A DNA stretch of 20,241 nucleotides from Candidatus Binatia bacterium (lineage in GTDB: Bacteria; Desulfobacterota_B; Binatia; UBA9968; JAJDTQ01), in assembly GCA_022827045.1 (NCBI GenBank), contig JAJDTQ010000244.1:1-20241 (forward strand), given 5' to 3'. The notes below the pieces were generated by a model, which was given only the letters and a program-made list of their open reading frames with translations, did no database searches and had not been told where the DNA came from. Shown here in pieces: positions 1 through 6,558 of the stretch. Position 1 is the stretch's first letter; each line of letters starts with the position of its first letter. Position numbers and translations under genes: made by a program.

Positions 1-336
1 CTGGACGCCGTCGCGCTTCAGGTCGTCGGGCAACGGCTTGGAGTCATCGTAAAGGATCAGCCCGCCGTCCCGGACCCGGTAGATGTCCTTGTCCGAGGTA
101 TCGTCGTTGAACATGACCATGACGTCGATGACGTCCTTCCGCCCCAGATAACCGTCGGCGTTGGCCCGGATCTGGTACCAGGTGGGCAGGCCCTGGATGT
201 TGGACGGAAACATGTTCTTGGAGGAGCAAGGGATGCCCATCTTGAAGATGGACTTGAACAGGATGTTGTTGGACGAGGCACTTCCTGAACCGTTGGCAGT
301 AGCGACGCTAATGCTGAGATCGTTGACAACGGGCAT
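1..336 (-). CDS. 2-oxoacid:acceptor oxidoreductase subunit alpha (KorA-type), N-terminal part, cut by window edge
   Basis: The frame is open from the start to base 1, so only the first ~112 residues are present. It begins MPVVNDLSISVATANGSGSA and continues with MGIPCSSKNMFPSNIQGLPT and a GGLILYDDS segment. This is the N-terminal gamma domain fused to the alpha subunit in 2-oxoglutarate/2-oxoacid:ferredoxin oxidoreductases. These enzymes convert a 2-oxoacid and CoA to acyl-CoA and CO2, reducing ferredoxin, with a separate TPP-binding beta subunit. I chose the ATG at 336 because GGAG lies 6 nt upstream; an in-frame ATG at 348 would add four residues but has no ribosome site. The rest of alpha and any beta subunit lie outside the window. 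The family call is from recognised motifs; substrate preference cannot be decided. Confidence 0.85.
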   Translation of the reverse strand, partial: MPVVNDLSISVATANGSGSASSNNILFKSIFKMGIPCSSKNMFPSNIQGLPTWYQIRANADGYLGRKDVIDVMVMFNDDTSDKDIYRVRDGGLILYDDSKPLPDDLKRDGVQ

Positions 337-378
337 GTCGTTCTCCATTGTTGCGGGGCGAAATATTATTGGCTGGCT

Positions 379-407
379 ATTCTAACAACAGAACCTAGCC
401 GAAACAA
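379..407 (-). promoter_or_regulatory. sigma70-type promoter for the 2-oxoacid oxidoreductase gene
   Basis: On the minus strand, TTGTTT (402-407) and TAGAAT (379-384) are separated by exactly 17 bp. Predicted transcription start is near 372, giving a short leader to the ATG at 336. The surrounding sequence is locally AT-rich. Assignment is by consensus only. Confidence 0.55.
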
Positions 408-466
408 GGACTTAACCCCTTTTTGACAGTGAATTCCGCAAGATTGCAGCCGGTTTCGGTATCCGT

Positions 467-1327
467 CTACCCCGGCGTATAGTTCTCGTCGGACTCCCAG
501 AACTCCTCGATCTCCTTCCAGGCCTTGCGCACCACGTCGTCGATGTCGAGCGCCTTGGCGTACTGGAGCACGTCCGCCACGGAGACGATGCCGGCCAGCT
601 CGTCGCCGTCGCCGGCCACCGGCATATGGCGGAAGCCGTTTTCGCGCATGGTCGCCAGCACCTCCTGCACCGGCGTCGACCCGGTGGCGACCAGAGGATC
701 GGGGGTCATGACGTCGGACACCGGCACCTGCCCCATGTCGCGGTCTTCCAGGGCGATCCGCGTGAGGACGTCCCGCTCGGTAAAGATGCCGGCGGTCTTG
801 CCGTCACCGGAAACCATGACGCAGCCGTTCTGCTCCCGCACCATCTTGTCGATGACCTGGGTCACCGGCATGGCGGCATCCACCGTGGGAACCGCGCCGG
901 AAACCACCTCGCCCACGGTCCGCGAGTCGCGCAGGTTCGCGCCCAACTCCACCACCAGGTTGAGAATGCGGCGCATGGAGACCAGCCCCACCATGCGCCG
1001 GTCGTCGCCGTAGACAACCAGGTGCCGGTAGCGTCCCTGGTACATCCTCCCCAGCACCTCGACGATGGATGTCCCTTCGGGAACTCCCTGGACGGGGGTG
1101 GTCATGACCCGGCGGATGGGCGTCTTGTGCACGTCCAGGATGCGGTTCATGACCCGTCTCAGGACATCCGTCTCCGTGAAGATGCCGGCTGGGGCGTCGT
1201 TCTCCGTGATCACCACCCGGCCTACCCGGCGATCCACCATCAACTGGGTTACCTCCCGGATGGTGCTCGACGGCTCGGCGGTGATGACCGCGGTCGTCAT
1301 GATCTCGCTTACCTTGTTGGTCAGCAT
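467..1327 (-). CDS. Quadruple CBS-domain protein
   Basis: A 286-residue soluble protein built almost entirely of four CBS modules, at roughly residues 5-62, 70-128, 136-195 and 202-262, with a short acidic C-terminal tail. Each module shows the V-x-x-x-M-[TS] opening and a G-[IL]-[VF]-[ST]-x-x-D-[VI]-like closing strand (GIFTETDVLRR, GLVSMRRIL, GIFTERDVL, GIVSVADVL). CBS pairs usually bind adenine nucleotides and regulate a partner enzyme or channel; here no catalytic domain is attached. The start at 1327 has GGAGG 6 nt upstream. It is transcribed away from the protease gene and lies downstream of the truncated oxidoreductase gene's promoter region, in the same orientation. The ligand and partner cannot be inferred. 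Confidence 0.85.
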   Translation of the reverse strand: MLTNKVSEIMTTAVITAEPSSTIREVTQLMVDRRVGRVVITENDAPAGIFTETDVLRRVMNRILDVHKTPIRRVMTTPVQGVPEGTSIVEVLGRMYQGRYRHLVVYGDDRRMVGLVSMRRILNLVVELGANLRDSRTVGEVVSGAVPTVDAAMPVTQVIDKMVREQNGCVMVSGDGKTAGIFTERDVLTRIALEDRDMGQVPVSDVMTPDPLVATGSTPVQEVLATMRENGFRHMPVAGDGDELAGIVSVADVLQYAKALDIDDVVRKAWKEIEEFWESDENYTPG

Positions 1328-1384
1328 GGGAAACCTCCGCAGTGCCCGGCAACGGGACCAAGGCGTTGCCGCGCCAAAAATCAG

Positions 1385-1438
1385 ATTAGTGTCCTCTCCG
1401 GTCCATCGGCACGCGAATTGACCGGACAGGACACTAAT
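1385..1438. repeat. Imperfect 19-bp inverted repeat between divergent genes
   Basis: Arms 1385-1403 (ATTAGTGTCC...) and 1420-1438 (...GGACACTAAT) are complementary at 18 of 19 positions around a 16-nt spacer. An extra copy of ACACTAAT follows at 1442-1449. There is no T-run on either side, so it does not look like an intrinsic terminator. It overlaps the likely promoter of the M48 protease gene, so it could be an operator, or the remains of a small inverted-repeat element. Confidence 0.8.
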
Positions 1439-1446
1439 CCTACACT
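1418..1446 (+). promoter_or_regulatory. Candidate sigma70-type promoter for the M48 protease cluster
   Basis: TTGACC (1418-1423) and TACACT (1441-1446) are separated by 17 bp, with a start expected near 1453 and the ATG at 1483. The -35 element and spacer lie inside the right arm of the inverted repeat 1385-1438. Consensus match only. Confidence 0.4.
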
Positions 1447-1482
1447 AATGATAACCACAGCTATCCGTCTTTCGCAATTTCC

Positions 1483-2796
1483 ATGGAATACGTCATCGCC
1501 TCGCTGTTTCTGACCTTCCTGGTCGCGGAACTGGCCACCGAGTCCCTGCTCAACGAAGCCAACCTGAGGCATCTCGAGCGGCAGTGGCGCGAGGGCCGGT
1601 TGCCGGAACTCCTGGCGGGAAGGATATCGCCGGAAACTCACGCGAAGTCGGTACGTTACGCCCTGGCCCGGGGACGGTTCGCGCGCTGGTCGGCCGTTTA
1701 CGGCACCGCGCTGACGTTGGTGGTGCTGTTCGGGGGCGTACTGCCGTGGGTGGACCGCCTGACCCGCGGCACGGGGTCCTTCCTGCCGGTTTCGGAAGCC
1801 GGGGGAATCCTGTTCTGCCTCGCCGTCGGCGGGATCTTCGTCGTCGCCTCCCTGCCCCTGCGGATCTACGCTACCTTCGTGCTCGAGGAACGCTTCGGTT
1901 TCAACAAGACCGACGTGCGCACGTTCGTCATGGACAGGGTCAAGGGGACGGTCCTGGCCGTGGTGCTCGGAACGCCGTTCCTCTACGGAGTCCTGTGGCT
2001 CATGAAGGCCACCGGCGCGTGGTGGTGGGTCTACGTCTTCGCCTTCGTGTTCGCGTTCCAGGGGCTGATGCTGGTGATCTACCCCACCCTGATCGCGCCG
2101 CTGTTCAACCGCTTCTCGCCGGTGGCTGACGACTCGTTACGGGACGCCATCGCGGAGCTGGCGCAGCGGGTGGGCCTCAGGACCAGCGGCATCTACACCA
2201 TGGACGGCTCGAAGCGGTCCGGCCATTCCAACGCCTACTTCACCGGGTTGGGGAAGGCCAAGCGGATTGTCCTGTTCGACACGCTGCTGGAGCAACTGGA
2301 CCGGGGCCAGCTCCTGTCGGTGCTGGCCCACGAGATGGGCCACTACAAGATGCGGCACGTGCTCAAGGGCCTGGGCCTGAGCGCCGTGTTCACGCTGGCC
2401 GGCCTGTGGGTGTTGAGCCTCCTGCTGGACTACCCGCCCCTGTTCCGGACCTTCGGGCTCGACGAACCCGCGCACCATACCGCGCTTGTCATCTTCTCTC
2501 TGATTTCCGGGCCGTTTACATTCTGGCTGGCGCCCTTTATGAACCATATCTCGCGCCGGCACGAATACGAGGCCGACGGTTTCGCGGTACGGTTGCTGGA
2601 CGACGGCAAGCCCCTGGAAGAGGCCCTGCTGGCGCTGACCGTCAACAACCTGAGCAACCCGACGCCGCACCCGTGGTACTCCGCCTACCACGACTCGCAC
2701 CCGGCCACGGCGGAGAGGATTCACGCCATCCGCGTCGCCGGCGGGGGCGAGGCCGTGGCGGCGGCAGCGGCGCCCGGAGGCGCCGCCGGTGCATGA
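1483..2796 (+). CDS. M48 family zinc metalloprotease, Ste24/CAAX-prenyl-protease-like
   Basis: A 437-residue polytopic inner-membrane peptidase. About seven hydrophobic segments are visible, four or five before the catalytic core and two after it, as in Ste24. The zinc site HEMGH is at residues 283-287 and the distal EYEAD motif at 361-365. The conserved segments PLFNRFSP, GSKRSGHSNAYF and SHPATAERI are also present, so the active site looks intact. Family M48A members cleave membrane or prenylated substrates in eukaryotes; bacterial homologues are generally assigned to membrane-protein quality control, and the substrate here is unknown. The C-terminus ends in a low-complexity Ala/Gly tail. 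The ATG at 1483 has no clear Shine-Dalgarno, but the next in-frame stop upstream is at 1387 and the first membrane segment starts immediately. It heads a cluster with two downstream genes. Confidence 0.9.
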   Translation: MEYVIASLFLTFLVAELATESLLNEANLRHLERQWREGRLPELLAGRISPETHAKSVRYALARGRFARWSAVYGTALTLVVLFGGVLPWVDRLTRGTGSFLPVSEAGGILFCLAVGGIFVVASLPLRIYATFVLEERFGFNKTDVRTFVMDRVKGTVLAVVLGTPFLYGVLWLMKATGAWWWVYVFAFVFAFQGLMLVIYPTLIAPLFNRFSPVADDSLRDAIAELAQRVGLRTSGIYTMDGSKRSGHSNAYFTGLGKAKRIVLFDTLLEQLDRGQLLSVLAHEMGHYKMRHVLKGLGLSAVFTLAGLWVLSLLLDYPPLFRTFGLDEPAHHTALVIFSLISGPFTFWLAPFMNHISRRHEYEADGFAVRLLDDGKPLEEALLALTVNNLSNPTPHPWYSAYHDSHPATAERIHAIRVAGGGEAVAAAAAPGGAAGA

Positions 2797-2820
2797 CAGC
2801 TACTGTTGGAAGGAACACCC

Positions 2821-3876
2821 ATGACACGCATCCTCGACAACGACGACGTACGGCAAGCCATCGACCTCGACGAGTGCCTGGAGGCCCTGGCGACGGCCTA
2901 CCGGGACCTTCCCGAGGGCCGCTCGGTGCACCGGCCGACGAGCCACATCTACGCGCACCACTCCATGGACGACGCCTCCTACAGCTTTAAGTCCGTGGAG
3001 GGGGCGGTGGAGCGTTTCGGCGTCCTGGCCCTGCGGATCACCTCGGACATCGTCCGCCAGGAGACCTACAACGGCGCGATGCGGGTGGAGAAGCTGCCGC
3101 TGGCCGGCAGGGGACTGTTCCTGGGTCTGGTCCAGGTGTTCAGCCTGGAGACCGGCGAATTGCTGGGGATCATGCCGGACGGCGTCATCCAGCAGACCCG
3201 GGTGGCCATCACCAGCGCGCTGGGCGCCAAGGTGCTGTGCCGGCCGGAGGCCACGAGGCTGGGGCTCATCGGCACCGGCGGGCAGGCCCGCGCCCACTTC
3301 CGCCTCTTCACCCACGTGCTCCCCATCGATACCGTCAAGGTCTACAGCCCCCGGCCCGAGCACCGGCAGGCCTTCGCCGAGGAGATGTCGACAGACGCCA
3401 TCGAGGTGGAGCCCACCGGCAGTGTGGCCTCGGCCGTCGCCGGGTGCGACATCATCTGCACCGCCACCAGCACCTCATCCCCCATCATCTCGGGAGACTT
3501 GCTGCAGCCCGGCGTGCACTACAACGCCATCCGCGAGTTCGAGCTCGATGAATCCGTGTACGCCCAAGCCGACATCACCGGCATCCATACGCAGATGGGC
3601 GGCATACGGCACCACCTGCCGCCGGGCATCGACGACCTGCCGGGAATCCGCCAGGAAAAGCCCAGGGACTGGACCGTCTACCCGGAGATCTCGGACTTCC
3701 TGTCCGGGCGCGTCCCGGGCCGCACCGACGCCGGCCAGATCACCTTCTTCCTCAACAACATCGGCACAGGAGTCCAGTTCGCCGCCATGGGCCACTGCAT
3801 CCTCAAGGCGGCCGAGAAGATGGGCCTGGGCAAGGAGGTCGCCAGCGACTGGTTCCTCCAGGATATCAAGCCTTGA
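2821..3876 (+). CDS. Ornithine cyclodeaminase/mu-crystallin family protein, atypical subgroup
   Basis: A 351-residue NAD(P)-binding protein of the ornithine cyclodeaminase superfamily. It has the substrate-side lysine in SFKSVEG (K57), TRVAITSALGAKVL before the Rossmann fold, and the nucleotide loop GTGGQA at 151-156. Family members include ornithine cyclodeaminase, some alanine and other amino/imino-acid dehydrogenases, and ketimine reductases. The stretch that carries the catalytic Asp in ornithine cyclodeaminase (an NAxGxDxPGKxEL-type loop) is shortened here to NAIREFELD, so that exact reaction is doubtful. The end reads FFLNNIGTGVQFAAMG where most relatives have a different motif. The ATG at 2821 is preceded by GGAAGGA at good spacing; a TTG at 2806 is a weaker choice. 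It follows the protease gene by 24 bp and overlaps hemW by one base. Substrate unknown. Confidence 0.85.
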   Translation: MTRILDNDDVRQAIDLDECLEALATAYRDLPEGRSVHRPTSHIYAHHSMDDASYSFKSVEGAVERFGVLALRITSDIVRQETYNGAMRVEKLPLAGRGLFLGLVQVFSLETGELLGIMPDGVIQQTRVAITSALGAKVLCRPEATRLGLIGTGGQARAHFRLFTHVLPIDTVKVYSPRPEHRQAFAEEMSTDAIEVEPTGSVASAVAGCDIICTATSTSSPIISGDLLQPGVHYNAIREFELDESVYAQADITGIHTQMGGIRHHLPPGIDDLPGIRQEKPRDWTVYPEISDFLSGRVPGRTDAGQITFFLNNIGTGVQFAAMGHCILKAAEKMGLGKEVASDWFLQDIKP

Positions 3877-5066
3877 TGGGGAGCAGGGTGTCCCACGTCA
3901 CCGACCACACCGCGGAGCCCTTCTCCCTCTACGTCCACATCCCTTACTGCATCAGCAAGTGCCCCTACTGTGACTTCAACTCGCACGTCGCCGCCCGGAT
4001 CCCCGAAGAGGAGTACACTCAGGCGCTGCTGCGGGAGTTGCGCCGCTATTCCGAGTCGGAAGCCTGGACCGGCCGGTCCGTGAAGACGGTATTCTTCGGC
4101 GGCGGAACACCGTCGACTTTCGAGGGCAACAGCATCGGCACCGTGCTCGACGAGGCCGTCAAGTTGTTCGGTTTCGACGAGGCGATGGAGATAACGCTGG
4201 AAGCGAACCCCGGCGCGGTGGACGCCGGCCGCTTCCGGGACTACCGCAGCTGCGGGGTTAACCGCATCAGCATCGGGGCGCAGAGCTTCGACGCCGAGCT
4301 TCTCCGGTTCCTGGGCCGGGTGCACAGCGCCGAGGAAACCCGCCAGGCCCTGAGAAGCGTCCGCGAGGCCGGCTTCGAGAACTTCAGCCTCGACTTGATC
4401 TATGGAAGTCCGGGCCAGACGGTTGACGGCGTCAGCCGCGACCTCTCCGAGGCGCTGGAGCATGAGCCGCCCCACCTGTCCGCCTACAACCTCACCATCG
4501 AGGAAGGCACTCCCTTCCACGCGCGCTACCGCCAGGGCCTCCTGAAGCCCCTGGACGAGGAGGTGGAGATCGAGATGGCCGACCGCATCCGGCGCACCCT
4601 AGCGGACGCCGGCCTCGAGCGATACGAGATCTCCAACTACGCCCGCCCCGGCCTGGAGTCCCGCCACAACGTCAACTACTGGGAAGGCGGCGACTACCTC
4701 GGCATCGGCGCCGGCGCCCACAGTTACCACCGTAGACCAGACGACCCCTTGGGCGAACGCTGGCAGAACGAGCGCATGCCGACGGGCTACATGCGGCGCA
4801 CCAGCGACGCCGGCCACGCCGTCACCGAGCGCGAGCGTCCGGAGTTGCGGCAGGCCATGGCGGAGTGTCTGCTCACCGGGCTGCGGATGATTGGCGGGGT
4901 TTCGGTGTGGGGATTTGAACGGCGTTTCGAGACCAGACCAGAGAACGCTTTCCTTGAAATCGCGGAATGGCTCTCTGAAGGGCTACTGGTAGAAGAAGAC
5001 CGACGCCTGCGGTTTGCGCCACGAGGACTTCTGCTCGCGAACGAGCTCTTCGTTCGGCTTATGTAA
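3876..5066 (+). CDS. hemW: Radical SAM heme chaperone HemW (coproporphyrinogen III oxidase-like)
   Basis: A 396-residue radical SAM protein. The 4Fe-4S/SAM cluster motif CISKCPYC has cysteines at 25, 29 and 32, followed by FFGGGTPS, EANPG, NRISIGAQSF, LDLIYGSPGQT and HLSAYNLTIEEGTPF. The HemW-specific SRHNVNYW...GIGAGAHSY region and a HemN-type C-terminal domain complete it. HemW is a heme-binding chaperone that delivers heme to respiratory enzymes; it lacks true HemN activity despite common annotation as such. Start choice: ATG 3876 overlaps the upstream TGA by one base. A TTG at 3873 or a GTG at 3888 (GGGGAG just upstream) are alternatives; all keep the cluster motif near the N-terminus. 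It is translationally linked to the upstream gene but has no obvious functional link to it. Confidence 0.9.
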   Translation: MGSRVSHVTDHTAEPFSLYVHIPYCISKCPYCDFNSHVAARIPEEEYTQALLRELRRYSESEAWTGRSVKTVFFGGGTPSTFEGNSIGTVLDEAVKLFGFDEAMEITLEANPGAVDAGRFRDYRSCGVNRISIGAQSFDAELLRFLGRVHSAEETRQALRSVREAGFENFSLDLIYGSPGQTVDGVSRDLSEALEHEPPHLSAYNLTIEEGTPFHARYRQGLLKPLDEEVEIEMADRIRRTLADAGLERYEISNYARPGLESRHNVNYWEGGDYLGIGAGAHSYHRRPDDPLGERWQNERMPTGYMRRTSDAGHAVTERERPELRQAMAECLLTGLRMIGGVSVWGFERRFETRPENAFLEIAEWLSEGLLVEEDRRLRFAPRGLLLANELFVRLM

Positions 5067-5120
5067 TCGGCTGCACTGACCGATACGGTTCACTGCACCC
5101 TTTCAACGCAGCCAGACGGG

Positions 5121-5149
5121 TTTCCTGTGATACCAGTTCTTGGTATAAT
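5121..5149 (+). promoter_or_regulatory. Promoter of the parDE operon
   Basis: A perfect -10 hexamer TATAAT lies at 5144-5149, with a weak -35 (TTTCCT, 5121-5126) 17 bp upstream. The predicted start is about 5156, only ~14 nt before the antitoxin ATG at 5170, with AAGGAGG in that short leader. It lies in the 103-bp gap after hemW. Confidence 0.5.
5130..5146. promoter_or_regulatory. Palindromic operator candidate of parDE (ATACCA-N5-TGGTAT)
   Basis: A perfect 6-bp inverted repeat with a 5-nt centre overlaps the -10 box of the parDE promoter. ParD-type ribbon-helix-helix antitoxins repress their own promoters by binding short palindromes, so this is the natural autoregulatory site. The symmetry is seen directly; the function is inferred. 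Confidence 0.5.
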
Positions 5150-5169
5150 GCATTGAAGGAGGTGCATTC

Positions 5170-5406
5170 ATGCCGCGCAATACGTCGGTTTCGCTTGGCG
5201 ACCACTTTATAGGTTTCATCGACGAGCGTGTTGAATCCGGTCGATACAGTTCAGCCAGCGACGTGGTGCGTGCCGGGTTGAGGTTGCTGGAAGAGCACGA
5301 AGCCAAGGTGGAAGCGTTGAGGGAAGCTCTTATCGAAGGCGAGCAGTCTGGCCCGGCCACCCCGCTTGACTTCGATGCGTTCATCGCCCGCAGGAAGTCC
5401 ACCTGA
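5170..5406 (+). CDS. parD: Type II antitoxin, ParD family (ribbon-helix-helix)
   Basis: A 78-residue protein. The N-terminal half (about 1-45) begins MPRNTSVSLGDHFIGFIDER and matches the ParD/CopG ribbon-helix-helix fold: a short beta strand, then helices around VESGRYSSASDVVRAGLRLLEE. The C-terminal half is a charged toxin-binding tail ending DFDAFIARRKST. It should neutralise the adjacent ParE toxin and repress the operon promoter. The ATG has a strong AAGGAGG ribosome site. The stop is 5 nt before the toxin start, the usual antitoxin-first order. The local sequence looks less GC-rich than the flanking housekeeping genes, consistent with acquisition. Confidence 0.88.
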   Translation: MPRNTSVSLGDHFIGFIDERVESGRYSSASDVVRAGLRLLEEHEAKVEALREALIEGEQSGPATPLDFDAFIARRKST

Positions 5407-5411
5407 ACGGC

Positions 5412-5702
5412 ATGTCGGGATATGCGCTCTCCCCGGCTGCCCAAGCTGATCTCGAAAGCATCTGGGACTATACCGTCACGCACTGGGGCGAGACGAAGGC
5501 CGAGGAATACACGCGAAATATCCAGGCAGCGTGCGAGGCGTTGAGCAGAGGTAAGCTGGTCAGTCGATCGGCCGGGGACATTCGCGAAGGATACCGCAAA
5601 GTCTCGGTCGGTTCGCATGTCATGTTTTTCCGGATACAATCGGGCGCTGTGGAGATCATGCGTATTTTGCACCAGAGCATGGATGTGGGGCGGCATCTAT
5701 AG
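5412..5702 (+). CDS. parE: Type II toxin, RelE/ParE superfamily
   Basis: A 96-residue protein of normal family length. It opens YALSPAAQADLESIWDYT, typical of ParE, and keeps the core strands IREGYRKVSVGSHVMFF and VEIMRILHQSMDVGRHL. ParE toxins poison DNA gyrase, whereas RelE relatives are ribosome-dependent mRNases. The absence of a clear RelE catalytic set and the pairing with ParD favour ParE, but the target cannot be proved from sequence. No frameshift or truncation is seen, so it appears functional. It converges with the HTH gene on the other strand across a 120-bp gap holding a long hairpin. Confidence 0.87.
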   Translation: MSGYALSPAAQADLESIWDYTVTHWGETKAEEYTRNIQAACEALSRGKLVSRSAGDIREGYRKVSVGSHVMFFRIQSGAVEIMRILHQSMDVGRHL

Positions 5703-5711
5703 GGTTAACGT

Positions 5712-5794
5712 GTGAAGTCTGCCCACGGAACGACCGAAATGGAAGGTGTTTCCAACAGCTTCGTGGAGCGCTAGGGTCGCTTCCGTGGCTTCAC
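5712..5794. repeat. Long imperfect hairpin between convergent parE and HTH gene
   Basis: The left arm has GTGAAG (5712-5717), a 5-nt bulge and CCACGGAACGACC (5723-5735). The right arm has GGTCGCTTCCGTGG (5775-5788) followed directly by CTTCAC (5789-5794). Together about 19 pairs form, with one 1-nt and one 5-nt bulge, closing a ~39-nt loop that itself contains GGAA/TTCC. There is no T-tract. It may act as a two-way transcription barrier or be a relic of a mobile inverted repeat. Confidence 0.65.
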
Positions 5795-5822
5795 GATCCT
5801 CAAACGCAAAGTGGTCGCGCGT

Positions 5823-6203
5823 TCACGCTACCTCCTGCGGAGTCGACACGAACGAAACGTCGAGGCTCACCTGATCATAGCGGACCCTCGGGATCAACTT
5901 GCCTCGCTGCCCTTCTTTTAACTCCACGAGGCCGTACCGCGACATCGTCTTCAGGGTACGCGACAGGTTGGATTTGTTTCGCCCCGCAAGTGCCGCCAAC
6001 TCGGTCAATGAATCGGGTTTCTCCTGGGCGATCAATGCCAATAGCTCCCGATTGCGTTGGGAGAGTACCTTCGCGAAGCTTTCGACCGACGTGAACCACA
6101 CCCTGGGCTCCCTTTTGGCGGGCTTGTACTCACCACGAGCGATAGCCATTGTGCGCGATTTCATCTGATCGTATCCGGCAATGCCGACCTTCAGTGTCTT
6201 CAT
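5823..6203 (-). CDS. Winged-HTH regulator of the TumA / HVO_A0114 antitoxin type, orphan
   Basis: A 126-residue protein. The N-terminal part (1-45) contains MKSRTMAIARGEY and PRVWFTSVESFAKVLS. A winged helix-turn-helix follows at about 48-110: LTELAALAGRNKSNLSRTLK is the recognition region, then the wing EGQRGKLIPRVRYD. This resembles the HVO_A0114 family, the DNA-binding antitoxin half of TumE-TumA modules, where a small TumE toxin gene normally lies just upstream. Here only ~70 bp separate the start from the hicB promoter region, and no toxin frame is found on either side, so it is an orphan. An A/G-rich GAGGAT site precedes the ATG. It is divergent from hicBA across a 21-bp palindrome, which suggests that it controls both. 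Confidence 0.7.
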   Translation of the reverse strand: MKTLKVGIAGYDQMKSRTMAIARGEYKPAKREPRVWFTSVESFAKVLSQRNRELLALIAQEKPDSLTELAALAGRNKSNLSRTLKTMSRYGLVELKEGQRGKLIPRVRYDQVSLDVSFVSTPQEVA

Positions 6204-6241
6204 GGGATCGATCCTCTTTCCCTCAGAACCCTTCCCACGAA

Positions 6242-6262
6242 AGTTATCAGTTTATGATAACT
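6242..6262. promoter_or_regulatory. 21-bp palindrome, likely operator between HTH gene and hicBA
   Basis: AGTTATCA (6242-6249), a 5-nt centre and TGATAACT (6255-6262) form a perfect 8-bp inverted repeat. On the plus strand it contains TATGAT (6253-6258), a good -10 for hicBA, though the -35 is poor. On the minus strand it lies about 40 bp upstream of the HTH start. The placement fits a shared operator bound by a dimeric winged-HTH protein. Confidence 0.55.
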
Positions 6263-6344
6263 AGCGGAAGCGTGCTTGACCATGATTGATCTGAGCGATA
6301 GCCTACCTCTTGGTAACACCGTCAGGAGCCACAGAGTTACGTCG

Positions 6345-6554
6345 ATGCGAACTTTCACTGCCGTTGTGGAACGCTGTCCGAATACAGGCCTCTACGTTGG
6401 CTACGTGCCGGGGTTTCCGGGAGCACACAGCCAGGGCGAGACTCTTGAGGAACTCAACGAGAACCTCAAGGAGGTTATCGCCTTGCTCCTGGATGACGGG
6501 GAGCCGACGCTGGAGGGGGAGTATGTGGGCACGCAGACCGTGGTGGTAACGTGA
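6345..6554 (+). CDS. hicB: Type II antitoxin, HicB family (short form)
   Basis: From the ATG at 6345 the protein has 69 residues: MRTFTAVVERCPNTGLYVGY, then PGFPGAHSQGETLEELNENL and an ALLLDDGEPTLEGE end. This is the complete partial-RNase-H-like HicB fold that binds and blocks HicA. No ribbon-helix-helix or HTH domain follows, unlike longer HicB proteins that repress their own promoter. Start choice is uncertain: 6345 fits the family length but lacks a good ribosome site, while an in-frame TTG at 6276 has GGAAG 5 nt upstream and would add 23 residues with no family counterpart. The stop lies 4 nt before hicA. The antitoxin-first order is the reverse of the classical hicA-hicB arrangement but common for this short type. 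Confidence 0.88.
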   Translation: MRTFTAVVERCPNTGLYVGYVPGFPGAHSQGETLEELNENLKEVIALLLDDGEPTLEGEYVGTQTVVVT

Positions 6555-6558
6555 TTCC

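Noticed and set aside
161..385. Plus-strand frame of 74 codons near the left edge
   Set aside because: It is antisense to the clearly recognisable oxidoreductase gene and crosses its promoter.
5703..5822. Possible protein remnant on the plus strand (NSFVER, stop, GRFRGFTILKRKVVARS)
   Set aside because: I do not recognise a family, and the stretch is better explained by the long inverted repeat that occupies it.
5700..5822. In-frame open extension of about 40 codons after the stop of the HTH gene, suggesting readthrough
   Set aside because: Short enough to be chance, overlaps the hairpin, and family members end near the existing stop.
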